Source: Pseudomonas sp. CCC3.1
GTDB taxonomy: Bacteria > Pseudomonadota > Gammaproteobacteria > Pseudomonadales > Pseudomonadaceae
Length of the DNA stretch: 64,000 nucleotides
Direction of reading: 5' to 3'
Assembly (NCBI RefSeq): GCF_034347405.1
Contig: NZ_CP133778.1
Coordinates: 4,718,501 to 4,782,500 of the forward strand
Shown here: positions 17,691-26,259 of the stretch, piece after piece
Layout of the letters: the number at the start of each line of letters is the position of its first letter
Numbering within the stretch: the first letter of the stretch is position 1
The notes under the pieces: model-generated
Seen by the model: the letters and a program-made list of their open reading frames with translations, nothing else
The model's database searches: none
What the model was told of the DNA's origin: nothing
Translations under genes and position numbers: made by a program

Positions 17691-17832
17691 GGCCCACTCC
17701 CACAAGGATGTGGTTGTAATTCCCACACAATTCGCAACGCCTGTACCGGCTTCATCCCTTTCATTCGCAGGACCTTTCCTAGAGAATCCTCACCGCCTTG
17801 TGGCGCTGGAACTGCGCGGATAGTCTCGCTGA

Positions 17833-17973
17833 GTCACTGATTTCAGTGGCCGGTTTTGACAGACCGTCTGATCTCGCATGACCACTACTGTGTTATGGCG
17901 GCCATGTGCGGGGCATCTTCGGGTGCGCCGAGTTCGCGAGACTCCTCGGTCTGTCAACCCGCACATAGCTGCC
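17833..17973 (+). promoter_or_regulatory. Structured leader with crossing inverted repeats
   Basis: In order there is a hairpin CACTG-ATTT-CAGTG (17835-17848) followed by CGGTTTT, then GACAGACCG (17858-17866), complementary without error to CGGTCTGTC (17947-17955). Next, 17897-17912 pairs with 17958-17973 over 16 positions with one mismatch and one G-U. Inside that loop sits GCATC-TTCG-GGTGC (17913-17926), a classic UUCG tetraloop hairpin, and CCGAG/CTCGG (17928-17932 / 17945-17949). The two long pairings cross, so they form a pseudoknot or exclude one another. Pairings are read directly; that this is a folded, regulatory RNA is inferred. Confidence 0.6.
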
Positions 17974-18005
17974 ACCCTTTCCGATTGACAGCGGATTGGC
18001 GACAG

Positions 18006-18020
18006 CTCCAACGCTTGGAG
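18006..18020 (+). promoter_or_regulatory. Hairpin covering the ribosome binding site
   Basis: CTCCAA-CGC-TTGGAG is a perfect six-base-pair stem. Its right arm is the GGAG Shine-Dalgarno of the gene starting at 18029, so folding would hide the ribosome site. Confidence 0.65.
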
Positions 18021-18028
18021 TTTCGCGC

Positions 18029-18286
18029 ATGAATAAGATCGTCCCCGACCCACCCCTCGACACCTTCCAAACAAGCCCCCATTACTGCACGCGGCTGTTC
18101 ACCATCAACCCCGGCATTCCCGCACGGGACGCACTGATGCAGGTGTCTTTGCTGTTAAAAAGCGCGGAACTGAACGCCGACGAGATCAGCGCCCACCTCT
18201 CAGGCCTTGAAGCCGAGCAGCTCTGGAGTGTGATTCACGGCATGGAGATGGCCCGCGGCCTGGGGGATTCGCTGCTGGCCGATTAA
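18029..18286 (+). CDS. Small DUF3077/DUF6124-type protein of unknown function
   Basis: An 85-residue soluble protein beginning MNKIVPDPPLD, with the core segment LFTINPGIPARDALMQVSLLLKSAE and a helical end WSVIHGMEMARGLGDSLL. From memory this resembles a small family found almost only in pseudomonads, often in many copies per genome, with no established function. The start at 18029 has GGAG nine bases before it, inside a hairpin; the upstream frame to 17996 lies in the leader. The stop overlaps the convergent gene by a few bases. Family naming is from memory. Confidence 0.72.
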   Translation: MNKIVPDPPLDTFQTSPHYCTRLFTINPGIPARDALMQVSLLLKSAELNADEISAHLSGLEAEQLWSVIHGMEMARGLGDSLLAD

Positions 18287-18894
18287 TGCTCGTCGTTGTA
18301 CACGAACTTGGGCATTTCCCAGTTAAAGCGAATCGCCAACAGGCGCAGCAGCAGCCCGCCGAACAAGGTGACGAAAATCGCCTGTTCGTTGGGCATGTTC
18401 AGGTAGGTGCACAGCAGAAAGCACCACGCGGCGGCAAATGACACGCTGGCGTAGAGTTCGCGACGAAAAATCAGCGGGATGTCGTTGCAGAAGATGTCAC
18501 GCAGGATGCCGCCAAAGACCCCGGTAATCACCCCACTCACCGACGCCACCAGCATGCCTTGGCCCATTTCCAGTGCCGTCATGCAGCCAATCAGGGTAAA
18601 CGCCACCAGCCCCAGCGCATCGAGCACCAAAAACAGCGAACGCAAATGGCGCATCAGGGGTGCAATGAAAATCGTCAATAAGGCGGCAAACGTGGTGAGC
18701 ACCAGATACTCCGGGTGTTTGACCCACGTCAGCGGGTAATGCCCCAACAGCACATCGCGCACCGAACCCCCGCCGAGCGCAGTGACGCAGGCAATCAGCA
18801 CCACACCAAACCAGTCCATGCCCCGACGCCCGGCAGACAGCGCGCCAGTCATGGCTTCGGCAGTAATGGCAACTAAATAGAGCATCAGCAACAT
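18283..18894 (-). CDS. UPF0126/TRIC-type inner-membrane protein
   Basis: A 203-residue protein with about seven membrane helices and two repeats of the family pattern. The glycine-rich motifs GGGSVRDVLLG (near residue 43) and GVFGGILRDIFCND (near residue 130) occupy equivalent places. Bacterial members are related to trimeric intracellular cation channels, and potassium-type conductance has been described for some. Transport role here is inferred. Convergent with the DUF3077-type gene, overlapping its stop codon. Confidence 0.88.
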   Translation of the reverse strand: MLLMLYLVAITAEAMTGALSAGRRGMDWFGVVLIACVTALGGGSVRDVLLGHYPLTWVKHPEYLVLTTFAALLTIFIAPLMRHLRSLFLVLDALGLVAFTLIGCMTALEMGQGMLVASVSGVITGVFGGILRDIFCNDIPLIFRRELYASVSFAAAWCFLLCTYLNMPNEQAIFVTLFGGLLLRLLAIRFNWEMPKFVYNDEH

Positions 18895-18964
18895 GGCGGC
18901 GATCCTTGCAATGAGGCGCGCAGTCTACTCAGTTGCTGAGAGCACCAAAAGGGGGCGTGTTTTT

Positions 18965-18993
18965 TGTAGCCGCTGCCGCAGGCTGCGGCTACA
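18965..18993. repeat. Palindrome of the GTAGCCGCTGCC type
   Basis: TGTAGCCGCTGCCGCAG is followed directly by its complement, giving a compact hairpin between two leftward genes. The same arms form the outer pair of the nested element at 51479-51688. Confidence 0.78.
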
Positions 18994-19004
18994 GGGGCAG
19001 GTGT

Positions 19005-19547
19005 TTAGAATTTGATGAAGTGTTTGCGGTAATGCTGCAACTCAGCAATCGACTCACGAATATCGTCCAGCGCCAGGTGCGTGCCTTTTTTTACCAGGCT
19101 ATCGCGCACTTCGGGCGCCCAGCGCGCTACCAGTTCTTTGAGGGTCGACACATCGAGGTTGCGGTAGTGGAAGTAGCTTTCGAGGGCCTTCATGTGGGTG
19201 TACAGAAAACGCCGGTCCTGGCAGATGCTGTTACCACAGATCGGCGATTTGCCTTTGGGTACCCATTGCTCAAGGAAGGCGATGGTCTGCGCTTCGGCTT
19301 CGGCCATGCTGGTGGTGCTGTCTTTGACGCGCTGGGTCAGGCCGCTGCCGCCGTGAGTCCGGGTGTTCCATTCGTCCATGCGGGCGAGCACGTCGTCGCT
19401 GTGGTGGATGGCGATGACCGGGCCTTCGGCCAAGGTGTTGAGGTTGCTGTCGGTGACGATGGTGGCCATTTCGATAATGACGTCGTTGTCCGGGTCAAGG
19501 CCGGTCATTTCCAGGTCGATCCAGATCAGGTTCTGCGCGTTGTTCAT
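19005..19547 (-). CDS. orn: Oligoribonuclease
   Basis: A 3'-to-5' exonuclease that degrades two- to five-base RNAs and, in Pseudomonas, pGpG, the breakdown product of cyclic di-GMP. The 180-residue protein has the DEDDh catalytic set: WIDLEMTGLD, then EMATIVTDS, and at the end HLALDDIRESI with the catalytic His and Asp. It is divergent from rsgA, the conserved arrangement. Confidence 0.97.
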   Translation of the reverse strand: MNNAQNLIWIDLEMTGLDPDNDVIIEMATIVTDSNLNTLAEGPVIAIHHSDDVLARMDEWNTRTHGGSGLTQRVKDSTTSMAEAEAQTIAFLEQWVPKGKSPICGNSICQDRRFLYTHMKALESYFHYRNLDVSTLKELVARWAPEVRDSLVKKGTHLALDDIRESIAELQHYRKHFIKF

Positions 19548-19653
19548 AAAGGCCTCCAGAGCTTAGTCGCGCAGTTTAGCTTAGGCGCACGGCCCTCGTG
19601 CTAAACTCGCCAGCGTTTTACCCTCCTTATCGTTTTATCAACACGGAACACCC

Positions 19654-20685
19654 ATGGCCAAACGCCAGCTCAATCGTCGCCAAAACTGGCGCATCGAAAA
19701 GATCCAGGGCGAGCGCGCTGCCCGCGCTGCCAAACGTGAATCCAGTGCTGTCGAAGCGCTTGAAGGCGGCGACTTAGGCCCCGAGCAACTCGGCCTGGTG
19801 ATCGCGCACTTTGGTGTGCAGGTCGAAGTCGAAGCCCAGGAAGGCGAGCTGAAAGGCCAGATGTTCCGTTGCCACTTGCGCGCCAACCTGCCCGCACTGG
19901 TAACCGGCGACACGGTGGTGTGGCGCGCGGGCAATCAGGGCATCGGCGTTATCGTCGCCCAGTTGCCGCGTAAAACCGAACTGTGCCGCCCCGACAGCCG
20001 TGGCCAGCTCAAGCCAGTCGCCGCCAACGTCGACATGATCGTGATTGTGTTCGCGCCGATGCCCGAGCCGCACGCCAACCTGATCGACCGTTATCTGGTC
20101 GCCGCCGAGCACGCCGGGATTCGTCCACTGTTGCTGCTCAACAAAGCAGATTTGATCGACGATCAAAACGCCCCCGCGCTGAATGCGTTGCTGGGTGTTT
20201 ATCGTCAGTTGGGCTACCCAGTGCTCGAAGTGTCCGCGCATCACGGCGATGGCATGCAGCAGTTGCAAGCGCAGCTGGACGGCCGCATCAGCGTGTTTGT
20301 GGGTCAGTCGGGCGTGGGCAAGTCATCGCTGGTGAACAGCTTGCTGCCTGAGGTCAACCTGCGGGTGGGGCCGCTGTCGGAGATTTCCGGTCAGGGCACG
20401 CACACCACGACGACTGCGCGCTTATTCCACTTCCCAGGCGGCGGCGAGTTGATCGACTCCCCGGGTATTCGCGAGTTTGGCTTGGGCCACGTGAGCCGGG
20501 CTGATGTGGAAGCGGGCTTTATCGAGTTCAACGACTTGATCGGCCACTGCCGTTTCCGCGACTGCAAACACGACCGCGAGCCGGGCTGCGCGTTGTTGAT
20601 GGCTCTGGAAGATGGCCGCGTGCAGCAACAGCGCATGAACAGCTATCGCTCGATCATTGCCAGCTTGCCGGAAAGCACCTACTAG
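19654..20685 (+). CDS. rsgA: Small ribosomal subunit biogenesis GTPase RsgA
   Basis: A circularly permuted GTPase that helps mature the 30S subunit. The 343-residue protein has a basic N-terminus, an OB-fold and then GTPase motifs in permuted order: G4 NKADLID, G1 GQSGVGKSSL, G2 GTHTTT and G3 DSPGIREFG. The C-terminal zinc site is HCRFRDCKH with a further Cys in REPGC. Divergent from orn. Confidence 0.97.
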   Translation: MAKRQLNRRQNWRIEKIQGERAARAAKRESSAVEALEGGDLGPEQLGLVIAHFGVQVEVEAQEGELKGQMFRCHLRANLPALVTGDTVVWRAGNQGIGVIVAQLPRKTELCRPDSRGQLKPVAANVDMIVIVFAPMPEPHANLIDRYLVAAEHAGIRPLLLLNKADLIDDQNAPALNALLGVYRQLGYPVLEVSAHHGDGMQQLQAQLDGRISVFVGQSGVGKSSLVNSLLPEVNLRVGPLSEISGQGTHTTTTARLFHFPGGGELIDSPGIREFGLGHVSRADVEAGFIEFNDLIGHCRFRDCKHDREPGCALLMALEDGRVQQQRMNSYRSIIASLPESTY

Positions 20686-20710
20686 AACCTCACCCTGCCC
20701 TCCCCAATCC

Positions 20711-20783
20711 TGTAGGAGCGAGCTTGTCTCGCGCTCTTTTGATGTTGCAGATCAAAAGATCGCGAGACAAGCTCGCTCCTACA
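20711..20783. repeat. REP palindrome, GTAGGAGCGAGC type
   Basis: Arms GTAGGAGCGAGCTTGTCTCG and complement, between the convergent ends of rsgA and motB. Confidence 0.88.
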
Positions 20784-20791
20784 CAGAGGGG

Positions 20792-21781
20792 TTATTGCTT
20801 GGCTGGAATTCTGTCGTCAAACAAGTTCAGCTTCTGCCGTTCTTCGTGCATCGGTGGCGGCTGTTGGTCGGCTGGCAATTTGATCGGGTCAGCCAGCGCC
20901 TTGGGCAGTTCTTGTGCCTTGACCGGCTCAGGCCCCTGCTCTCCCTCAATCGCTTGCTGGGCCTTTTTGGTCAGTACCACGATGTCGATCCGGCGATTGA
21001 CCGGGTTGGTCGGGCGGGCTTTGTCGAACAGCACCGATGACGCGTAGCCCACTACCCGCGCCACTTGGTTATCGGGGTAGCTGCCCGCCACCAGCGCTCG
21101 CCGCGCGGCATTGGCGCGGTTGGCTGAGAGTTCCCAGTTGCCATAGTCACCCGTGCCTGCATACGGCATGGCGTCGGTGTGGCCGCTGATGCTGATTTTG
21201 TTCGGCACCGCTTTAATGGTATCGGCCAAGGCCAGCAAAATATCTTCGAAATAGGACTTGAGGCGCGCACTGCCCACATCGAACATCGGGCGGTTTTCGG
21301 CATCCATGATCTGGATGCGCAAACCATCAGGCGTGATTTCGAACAGCAGTTGATCCTTGAATTTTTGCAGCTGCGGATTTTCTTCGACCTTGTTTTGCAG
21401 TTCTTGCAGCAACAGCTCCAGGCGTTCTTTTTCAACCTGCTCGGCCATGCTTTGAATCTGATCCGCATCGACTTTGATTTTGTCGGGCTGAGGTTGCAGC
21501 TTCTCATCCGGGTTGAGGGTGTTGTCCGGCGCCAGCGCGGGCGTACCGCCCAGGTCGATGATGTACGGCGTGCCGCTTTCCGTGAAGCCGATCGGGTCTT
21601 TGAAATAGCCGCCAATGGCGATTTTTTGTTCCGGGGTGGCCGCGGTCATCAGCCACAACACCAGAAAGAACGCCATCATCGCCGTCGCGAAGTCAGCAAA
21701 AGCGATTTTCCAGGCGCCGCCGTGATGGCCTGCGGCATAGCGCTTGACGCGCTTGATGATGATCGGCTGATTGTTTTCCAT
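20792..21781 (-). CDS. motB: Flagellar stator protein MotB
   Basis: Anchors the stator to peptidoglycan and carries the proton-binding aspartate. The 329-residue protein has one membrane helix (about 28-48) with Asp30 in the FADFATAMMAFF motif, a plug/linker region and an OmpA-like peptidoglycan-binding domain with SGHTDAMPYAG. The tail after residue 285 is a Pro/Gln-rich variable region. It starts three bases after motA. This is the MotAB pair of pseudomonads that have a second pair, MotCD, elsewhere. Confidence 0.96.
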   Translation of the reverse strand: MENNQPIIIKRVKRYAAGHHGGAWKIAFADFATAMMAFFLVLWLMTAATPEQKIAIGGYFKDPIGFTESGTPYIIDLGGTPALAPDNTLNPDEKLQPQPDKIKVDADQIQSMAEQVEKERLELLLQELQNKVEENPQLQKFKDQLLFEITPDGLRIQIMDAENRPMFDVGSARLKSYFEDILLALADTIKAVPNKISISGHTDAMPYAGTGDYGNWELSANRANAARRALVAGSYPDNQVARVVGYASSVLFDKARPTNPVNRRIDIVVLTKKAQQAIEGEQGPEPVKAQELPKALADPIKLPADQQPPPMHEERQKLNLFDDRIPAKQ

Positions 21782-21784
21782 AGA

Positions 21785-22636
21785 TCAGCGACCGCGAACC
21801 ACTTGCTCCAGCTCGGAGAAGCTCGGTCGATGCTTGGGATAGAGCACTTTGCGACCAAATTCGACCGCCAGCGACGGCGGCATGCCTGAGGCCGAGGCCA
21901 CAAGCGATGCTTTGATCGACTCGTAGACGTTGAGTTCTTCTTTGGCATCGTGGGCCAACGAGGTCGCCAAAGGACCAAAGAAACCATACGCCGCCAAAAT
22001 ACCGAAGAAGGTCCCCACCAGCGCCGCCCCCACGTGCATGCCGATGGCCGCCTGATCGCCTTCCCCCAACGAGGCCATGGTCACCACGATGCCGAGCACC
22101 GCGGCCACAATGCCGAAACCCGGCATGCCGTCGGCGATCCCGGTGATGGCATGTGAAGGGTGTTCGAGTTCTTCTTTGAGGTTGAACAGTTCCATGTCGA
22201 ACAGCCCCTCAAGCTCATGGGGCGCCATGTTGCCCGACGACATGATGCGCAGGTAATCGCAGATAAACGCGGTCATGCGCTCGTCTTTCAAAACGGTCGG
22301 GTATTTGGCGAAAATCGGGCTGGCAGCCGCGTCTTCGATGTCGGCCTCAATGGCCATCATGCCTTCGCGGCGGCTCTTGTTGAGGATCTCGTACACCAGC
22401 CCCAACACTTCCAGGTAGAAGGTGTGGGTGAAACGCGAACCGAACATGCTCAGTGATTTTTTGATCACGTGCATCGTCATGTAGCCGGGGTTGGCCTGCA
22501 GAAAGGCGCCAAAGGCCGCACCGCCAATGATCATGACCTCGAAAGGCTGAATCAGCGCACCGATCTTGCCGTGGGAAAGCACATAGCCGCCGAGAACACT
22601 CGCGAATACGACGATGATGCCGATAATTTTAGCCAT
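21785..22636 (-). CDS. motA: Flagellar stator protein MotA
   Basis: Forms the proton channel with MotB and pushes on FliG. The 283-residue protein has four membrane helices, with MAKIIGIIVVFASVLGGY and GALIQPFEVMIIGGAAFG at the start and the pair GFGIVAAVLGIVVTM and GTFFGILAAYGFFGPLA after the large cytoplasmic loop. The loop has the charged residues expected for FliG contact (RREGMMAIE). A FliA-type promoter lies 68 bases upstream. Confidence 0.96.
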   Translation of the reverse strand: MAKIIGIIVVFASVLGGYVLSHGKIGALIQPFEVMIIGGAAFGAFLQANPGYMTMHVIKKSLSMFGSRFTHTFYLEVLGLVYEILNKSRREGMMAIEADIEDAAASPIFAKYPTVLKDERMTAFICDYLRIMSSGNMAPHELEGLFDMELFNLKEELEHPSHAITGIADGMPGFGIVAAVLGIVVTMASLGEGDQAAIGMHVGAALVGTFFGILAAYGFFGPLATSLAHDAKEELNVYESIKASLVASASGMPPSLAVEFGRKVLYPKHRPSFSELEQVVRGR

Positions 22637-22703
22637 AGGTAATAAGGTACTTAGTGAGTCGGGTTCGGGGCATATTCCAGCGTAGCTAAAACTCTTTCAC
22701 TTC

Positions 22704-22730
22704 TTATCGGCATGTCTGCGCCAGACTATA
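22704..22730 (-). promoter_or_regulatory. FliA (sigma-28) promoter of motAB
   Basis: On the minus strand TATAGTCT, eleven bases, then GCCGATAA. The -10 part is a perfect match to the consensus TAAAGTTT-N11-GCCGATAA and the -35 part matches six of eight. It points at motA. Confidence 0.82.
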
Positions 22731-22901
22731 GCCGTTGAAGCAGAAAAACCATTTTCTGCATCACCCGCGTCAGATCATTTGCGCAAGAAAACCCAAGAAG
22801 TTGCAGACGCTGTCATGAACCGCGACATCAACAACTTGTGCGATGAACTGGGCGGTGCAATATTCATTTCCACTTACATTGATGATGACCGCGCGCCCAT
22901 C

Positions 22902-24431
22902 ATGGCCACTGAAAAGACTGTACAGCCCTCCACCCTGGATGCGTGGGTCACCCACCTCGACGCGGTTGCCTTGCCGATCCCGCAGCAAAGTCATGCGCGG
23001 GTGTGCAAAACCATCAGCGACAGTCGCCGCTCGTTGCGCGAAATGGCCGAAGTCATGCAAGACAGTCCGGCGCTCGCCCTGAGCCTGATCCGTGAAGCCA
23101 ATCAACACGCGCAAAGCAGCCTCAGTGAGCCTGCCGAAAGTCTTGAGGTGGCCATTAATCGCCTCGGTTTAAAGCGCACCCAAGAATTGCTTGAACAGAT
23201 GCCGGTGCTGCCCGCCGAAGACATCCCCGTGGCATTGCGACAAGTCCAGCTCATCAGCCAGCATGCCGCGCAACAAGGCATCGGCCTGTTTGGCAACCGC
23301 CTCGCACGATTGTGGCCAGAAGTGTACTGGGGCAGTTTGTTGTTCTTCTCGCCGCTGTGGCCGATGGCTATGAGCCACCCCAAACAGCTTGAAGAATGGG
23401 AAGCCCGGGTGATTCAAAAGGGTGAGTGCGCCCGCAAGGTTGAGCACGCGCTGTTTGGCGTGCGCCTGTTTGAAATCTGTCGAGCCCTGGCCGAGTTGTG
23501 GCGGCTGCCCGAATGGGTGATGCAAGGGTACGCGGTGATCACGGATGACAAGCGCACGCTGATCAACGTGCTGCACATCGCCCGCGACATTCAACACCCG
23601 CTGCTCCAGCAGCAACATCTGGATGCCGACCCGGCACTGCGCCGCTGGCTGAGCCACCCCGCCAACAGTCTGTTGCTGGCCAATGGCCTGGCACTGTCGG
23701 CCCAGCAGGGCTGGGACTCGCCGCATCACCTGCGCTGGCAGTACCTGAGCAGCCTGTATTTGCAGTTGCCGCTGCATGAAGTGCAGCAACAGGTGCACCA
23801 GAATGCCGCGAGCAGTGCCCGCTATCACTCGATGCCCGACCTCTGGCACCCGGCGCTCTCGCTGCTCATGCCCTGGGACGCGCGACGCGCAAACACCCAT
23901 GGCCAGCCTGCCCCGCCACCTTCGGCGCAAGCACTGCAAGCGTGGCGCAAATTCTGCGGCCAGCTGCTCGAAGAGCCGAGTGCCTTTGCTAACCCGATGC
24001 ACCTCACCCTCTGCGCGCGTGAAGCGCTGCAGGCGTGCGGCATGCGTCGGATCATCCTGCTGATGGCCGATAAAACGTCGAGCATCCTGCGCCCGTTTCA
24101 ACTCGTGGGCGTGCCAAAAACAGCGTTCGACATGACCTTGAATGTCAGCGACAGTACGGCCTTGCTACGCTTGATGACGAAACCAGCGCAAGTACGCCTG
24201 ACACCCGAAAACAACGCCGTGATTTCGGCGGCCTTGCCCGATAACCTGCGCAGCCTGTTCCCCGGCGAACACCTGCTGCTACGCTCGCTGGGCAGTAATG
24301 GCCGCGTGGTCATGCTGATACTGGCCGACCAGGACGGCGGGCCGTTCTCGGAAACCAGCGTGCAAGCGTTTGGTAAAACCGCGCAATGTATCGAGAAAGC
24401 GCTAAACACCTTTACTGCCCGCGGGCGCTAA
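22902..24431 (+). CDS. HDOD domain protein with a C-terminal GAF-like region
   Basis: HDOD domains are HD-type folds without hydrolase residues, found in regulatory proteins. The chain has the family core SRRSLREMAEVMQDSPALALSLIREAN near its start and a helical middle. The last 140 residues (from about ALQACGMRRIILLMAD) look like a GAF fold. The start is uncertain: 22902 (509 residues, MATEKTVQPS) fits relatives I remember but has no clear ribosome site. An upstream ATG at 22815 is possible and would add 29 residues. Divergent from motA. The position next to motAB hints at a signalling role, which is inference. Confidence 0.82.
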   Translation: MATEKTVQPSTLDAWVTHLDAVALPIPQQSHARVCKTISDSRRSLREMAEVMQDSPALALSLIREANQHAQSSLSEPAESLEVAINRLGLKRTQELLEQMPVLPAEDIPVALRQVQLISQHAAQQGIGLFGNRLARLWPEVYWGSLLFFSPLWPMAMSHPKQLEEWEARVIQKGECARKVEHALFGVRLFEICRALAELWRLPEWVMQGYAVITDDKRTLINVLHIARDIQHPLLQQQHLDADPALRRWLSHPANSLLLANGLALSAQQGWDSPHHLRWQYLSSLYLQLPLHEVQQQVHQNAASSARYHSMPDLWHPALSLLMPWDARRANTHGQPAPPPSAQALQAWRKFCGQLLEEPSAFANPMHLTLCAREALQACGMRRIILLMADKTSSILRPFQLVGVPKTAFDMTLNVSDSTALLRLMTKPAQVRLTPENNAVISAALPDNLRSLFPGEHLLLRSLGSNGRVVMLILADQDGGPFSETSVQAFGKTAQCIEKALNTFTARGR

Positions 24432-24474
24432 CGCTTGCGCTACAATTCGCCCCTTTTTTTGCTCTGGAGAACAC

Positions 24475-25302
24475 ATGCCTGACTTCTCTGGCTTGCCGTT
24501 AGTCATTGAACCCTGCGACCTGCGCACGCGACTCGATGCACCCAACCTGATCCTGGTCGACCTGACCAGCGTTGCGCGCTACGAAACCGGGCATATCGCG
24601 GGCGCTCATTTTGTCGACCCCAAACGCACGCAACTGGGCCAGCCTCCAGCGCCGGGTTTGCTGCCGACCCAGGCCGCACTCGAAGCGCTGTTTGGCGAGT
24701 TGGGACACAACCCCAAAGCTGTGTACGTGGTGTATGACGACGAAGGTGGCGGCTGGGCCGGGCGTTTTATCTGGTTACTGGATGTGATCGGGCACTCTGC
24801 CTATCACTATCTGGACGGCGGCATTCATGCCTGGATTGGCGAAAAGTATGACGTCACTCAAGATGTTCCATCTGCTGCTACTGGCCCGGTTACATTGACC
24901 TTGCACGACGAGCCCACCGCGACCCGCGAGTACCTGCAAAGCCGCCTGGGCGCCGCAGATCTCGCAATCTGGGATGCGCGCAGCGAAGCCGAATACCGTG
25001 GCGAAAAAGTACTGGCGGCCAAGGGCGGACACATCCCCGGCGCCACGCATTTTGAATGGACCGCAGGCATGGATAAATCCCGCAACCTGCGCATCCGCAC
25101 CGACATGGCCCACGTCCTCAAGGACCTTGGGATCACGCCGGACAAAGAAGTGATTACCCACTGCCAGACTCACCACCGCTCTGGCTTTACTTATCTGGTC
25201 GCCAAAGCGCTCGGTTATCCGCGCGTGAAAGGCTATGCCGGTTCTTGGGGCGAATGGGGCAACCACCCCGACACGCCCGTCGAACTGCCTGTAAAAAACT
25301 AA
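24475..25302 (+). CDS. rhdA: Rhodanese, thiosulfate sulfurtransferase RhdA type
   Basis: Moves sulfane sulfur from thiosulfate to acceptors. The 275-residue protein has two rhodanese domains; the first is inactive and the second holds the active loop CQTHHRS with the catalytic Cys at residue 230. Both position and loop match RhdA of Azotobacter vinelandii, where the protein is linked to iron-sulfur cluster supply and redox defence. It lies 10 bases before psd, and the two are likely co-transcribed. Confidence 0.93.
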   Translation: MPDFSGLPLVIEPCDLRTRLDAPNLILVDLTSVARYETGHIAGAHFVDPKRTQLGQPPAPGLLPTQAALEALFGELGHNPKAVYVVYDDEGGGWAGRFIWLLDVIGHSAYHYLDGGIHAWIGEKYDVTQDVPSAATGPVTLTLHDEPTATREYLQSRLGAADLAIWDARSEAEYRGEKVLAAKGGHIPGATHFEWTAGMDKSRNLRIRTDMAHVLKDLGITPDKEVITHCQTHHRSGFTYLVAKALGYPRVKGYAGSWGEWGNHPDTPVELPVKN

Positions 25303-25311
25303 GGATTTTGC

Positions 25312-26163
25312 ATGAAAAAGCGTTTGTTTCTCCTGAGTCAGTACCTGTTGCCGCATCACCTGCTGTCACGTCTGGCCGGCTGTATTGCTGAATGCCGCGT
25401 GCGCTGGTTTAAAAATGCATTCACCACCTGGTTCGCCAAGCGCTACCAAGTGGACATGTCTCAGGCACTGGTTGAGGACGTGACCGCATACGAGCACTTC
25501 AACGCCTTCTTCACCCGCGCCTTGAAAGACGGCGCTCGCCCGCTGGACCCAACCCCGGGTGCCATCCTGAGCCCGGCCGATGGCGCGATCAGCCAATTGG
25601 GCCCGATTGAACACGGCCGTGTGTTCCAGGCCAAAGGCCACAGCTACAGCGTGCTGGAACTGGTGGGCGGCGATGCCGCCGTGGCGTCGCAGTTCATGGG
25701 CGGCGAATTTGCCACCATTTACCTGTCGCCCAAGGACTACCACCGCGTGCACATGCCACTAGCCGGCACTCTGCGCGAAATGATCTATGTGCCGGGCCGT
25801 CTGTTCTCGGTTAACCAAACCACCGCCGAAAACGTGCCGGAGCTGTTTGCCCGCAACGAACGTGCTGTGTGTATTTTTGATACCGAACGCGGCCCGATGG
25901 CCGTGGTACTGGTTGGCGCCATGATCGTGGCATCGATTGAGACGGTGTTTGCCGGTCTGGTCACCCCGCCTAAGCGCGAGCTGAAAACCTTCCGTTACGA
26001 CGAAGCGGCCCGTGCGCCGATCCATTTGGAGAAAGGTGCCGAGTTGGGTCGTTTCAAACTGGGTTCGACGGCCATCGTGTTGTTTGGCCCGGAACAAGTG
26101 AAGTGGGCTGAAACGCTGGCGGCAGGTACGCCCGTGATGATGGGCGAGAAGATCGGCGAATAA
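25312..26163 (+). CDS. psd: Phosphatidylserine decarboxylase proenzyme
   Basis: An inner-membrane enzyme making phosphatidylethanolamine. The 283-residue proenzyme cleaves itself at the LGST motif near its end; Ser252 becomes the pyruvoyl cofactor. Also seen are SPADGAISQLG and YHRVHMPLAG. The amino-terminal segment is amphipathic and hydrophobic (LFLLSQYLLPHHLLSRL). Confidence 0.97.
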   Translation: MKKRLFLLSQYLLPHHLLSRLAGCIAECRVRWFKNAFTTWFAKRYQVDMSQALVEDVTAYEHFNAFFTRALKDGARPLDPTPGAILSPADGAISQLGPIEHGRVFQAKGHSYSVLELVGGDAAVASQFMGGEFATIYLSPKDYHRVHMPLAGTLREMIYVPGRLFSVNQTTAENVPELFARNERAVCIFDTERGPMAVVLVGAMIVASIETVFAGLVTPPKRELKTFRYDEAARAPIHLEKGAELGRFKLGSTAIVLFGPEQVKWAETLAAGTPVMMGEKIGE

Positions 26164-26175
26164 CACTTCAGACCG

Positions 26176-26243
26176 TGTAGGAGCGAGCTTGCCTCGCGAT
26201 CTTTTAAACCATCAAAAGATCGCGAGACGAGCTCGCTCCTACA
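26176..26243. repeat. REP palindrome, GTAGGAGCGAGC type
   Basis: Full arms around ATCAAAAGAT, between convergent psd and serB. Confidence 0.88.
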
Positions 26244-26259
26244 GGGGATGCGTCAACGC

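Larger units (their letters stand above)
17691..18028 (+). other. Intergenic stretch between queG and the DUF3077-type gene
   Basis: No coding gene. The first 120 bases are featureless apart from a REP-like half site (CCCACTCCCACAAG, around 17693). From about 17833 the stretch becomes densely structured; see the separate entries for the leader and its hairpins. Confidence 0.6.

Noticed and set aside
18029..18286. Toxin-antitoxin pair of the small DUF3077-type gene and the convergent membrane protein
   Set aside because: They overlap only at their stops and are convergent, and the membrane protein is a widespread channel-type family.
22779..22901. Upstream extension of the HDOD gene
   Set aside because: Frame is open, but the extra residues are not family-like. 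Kept only as an alternative start in the entry.
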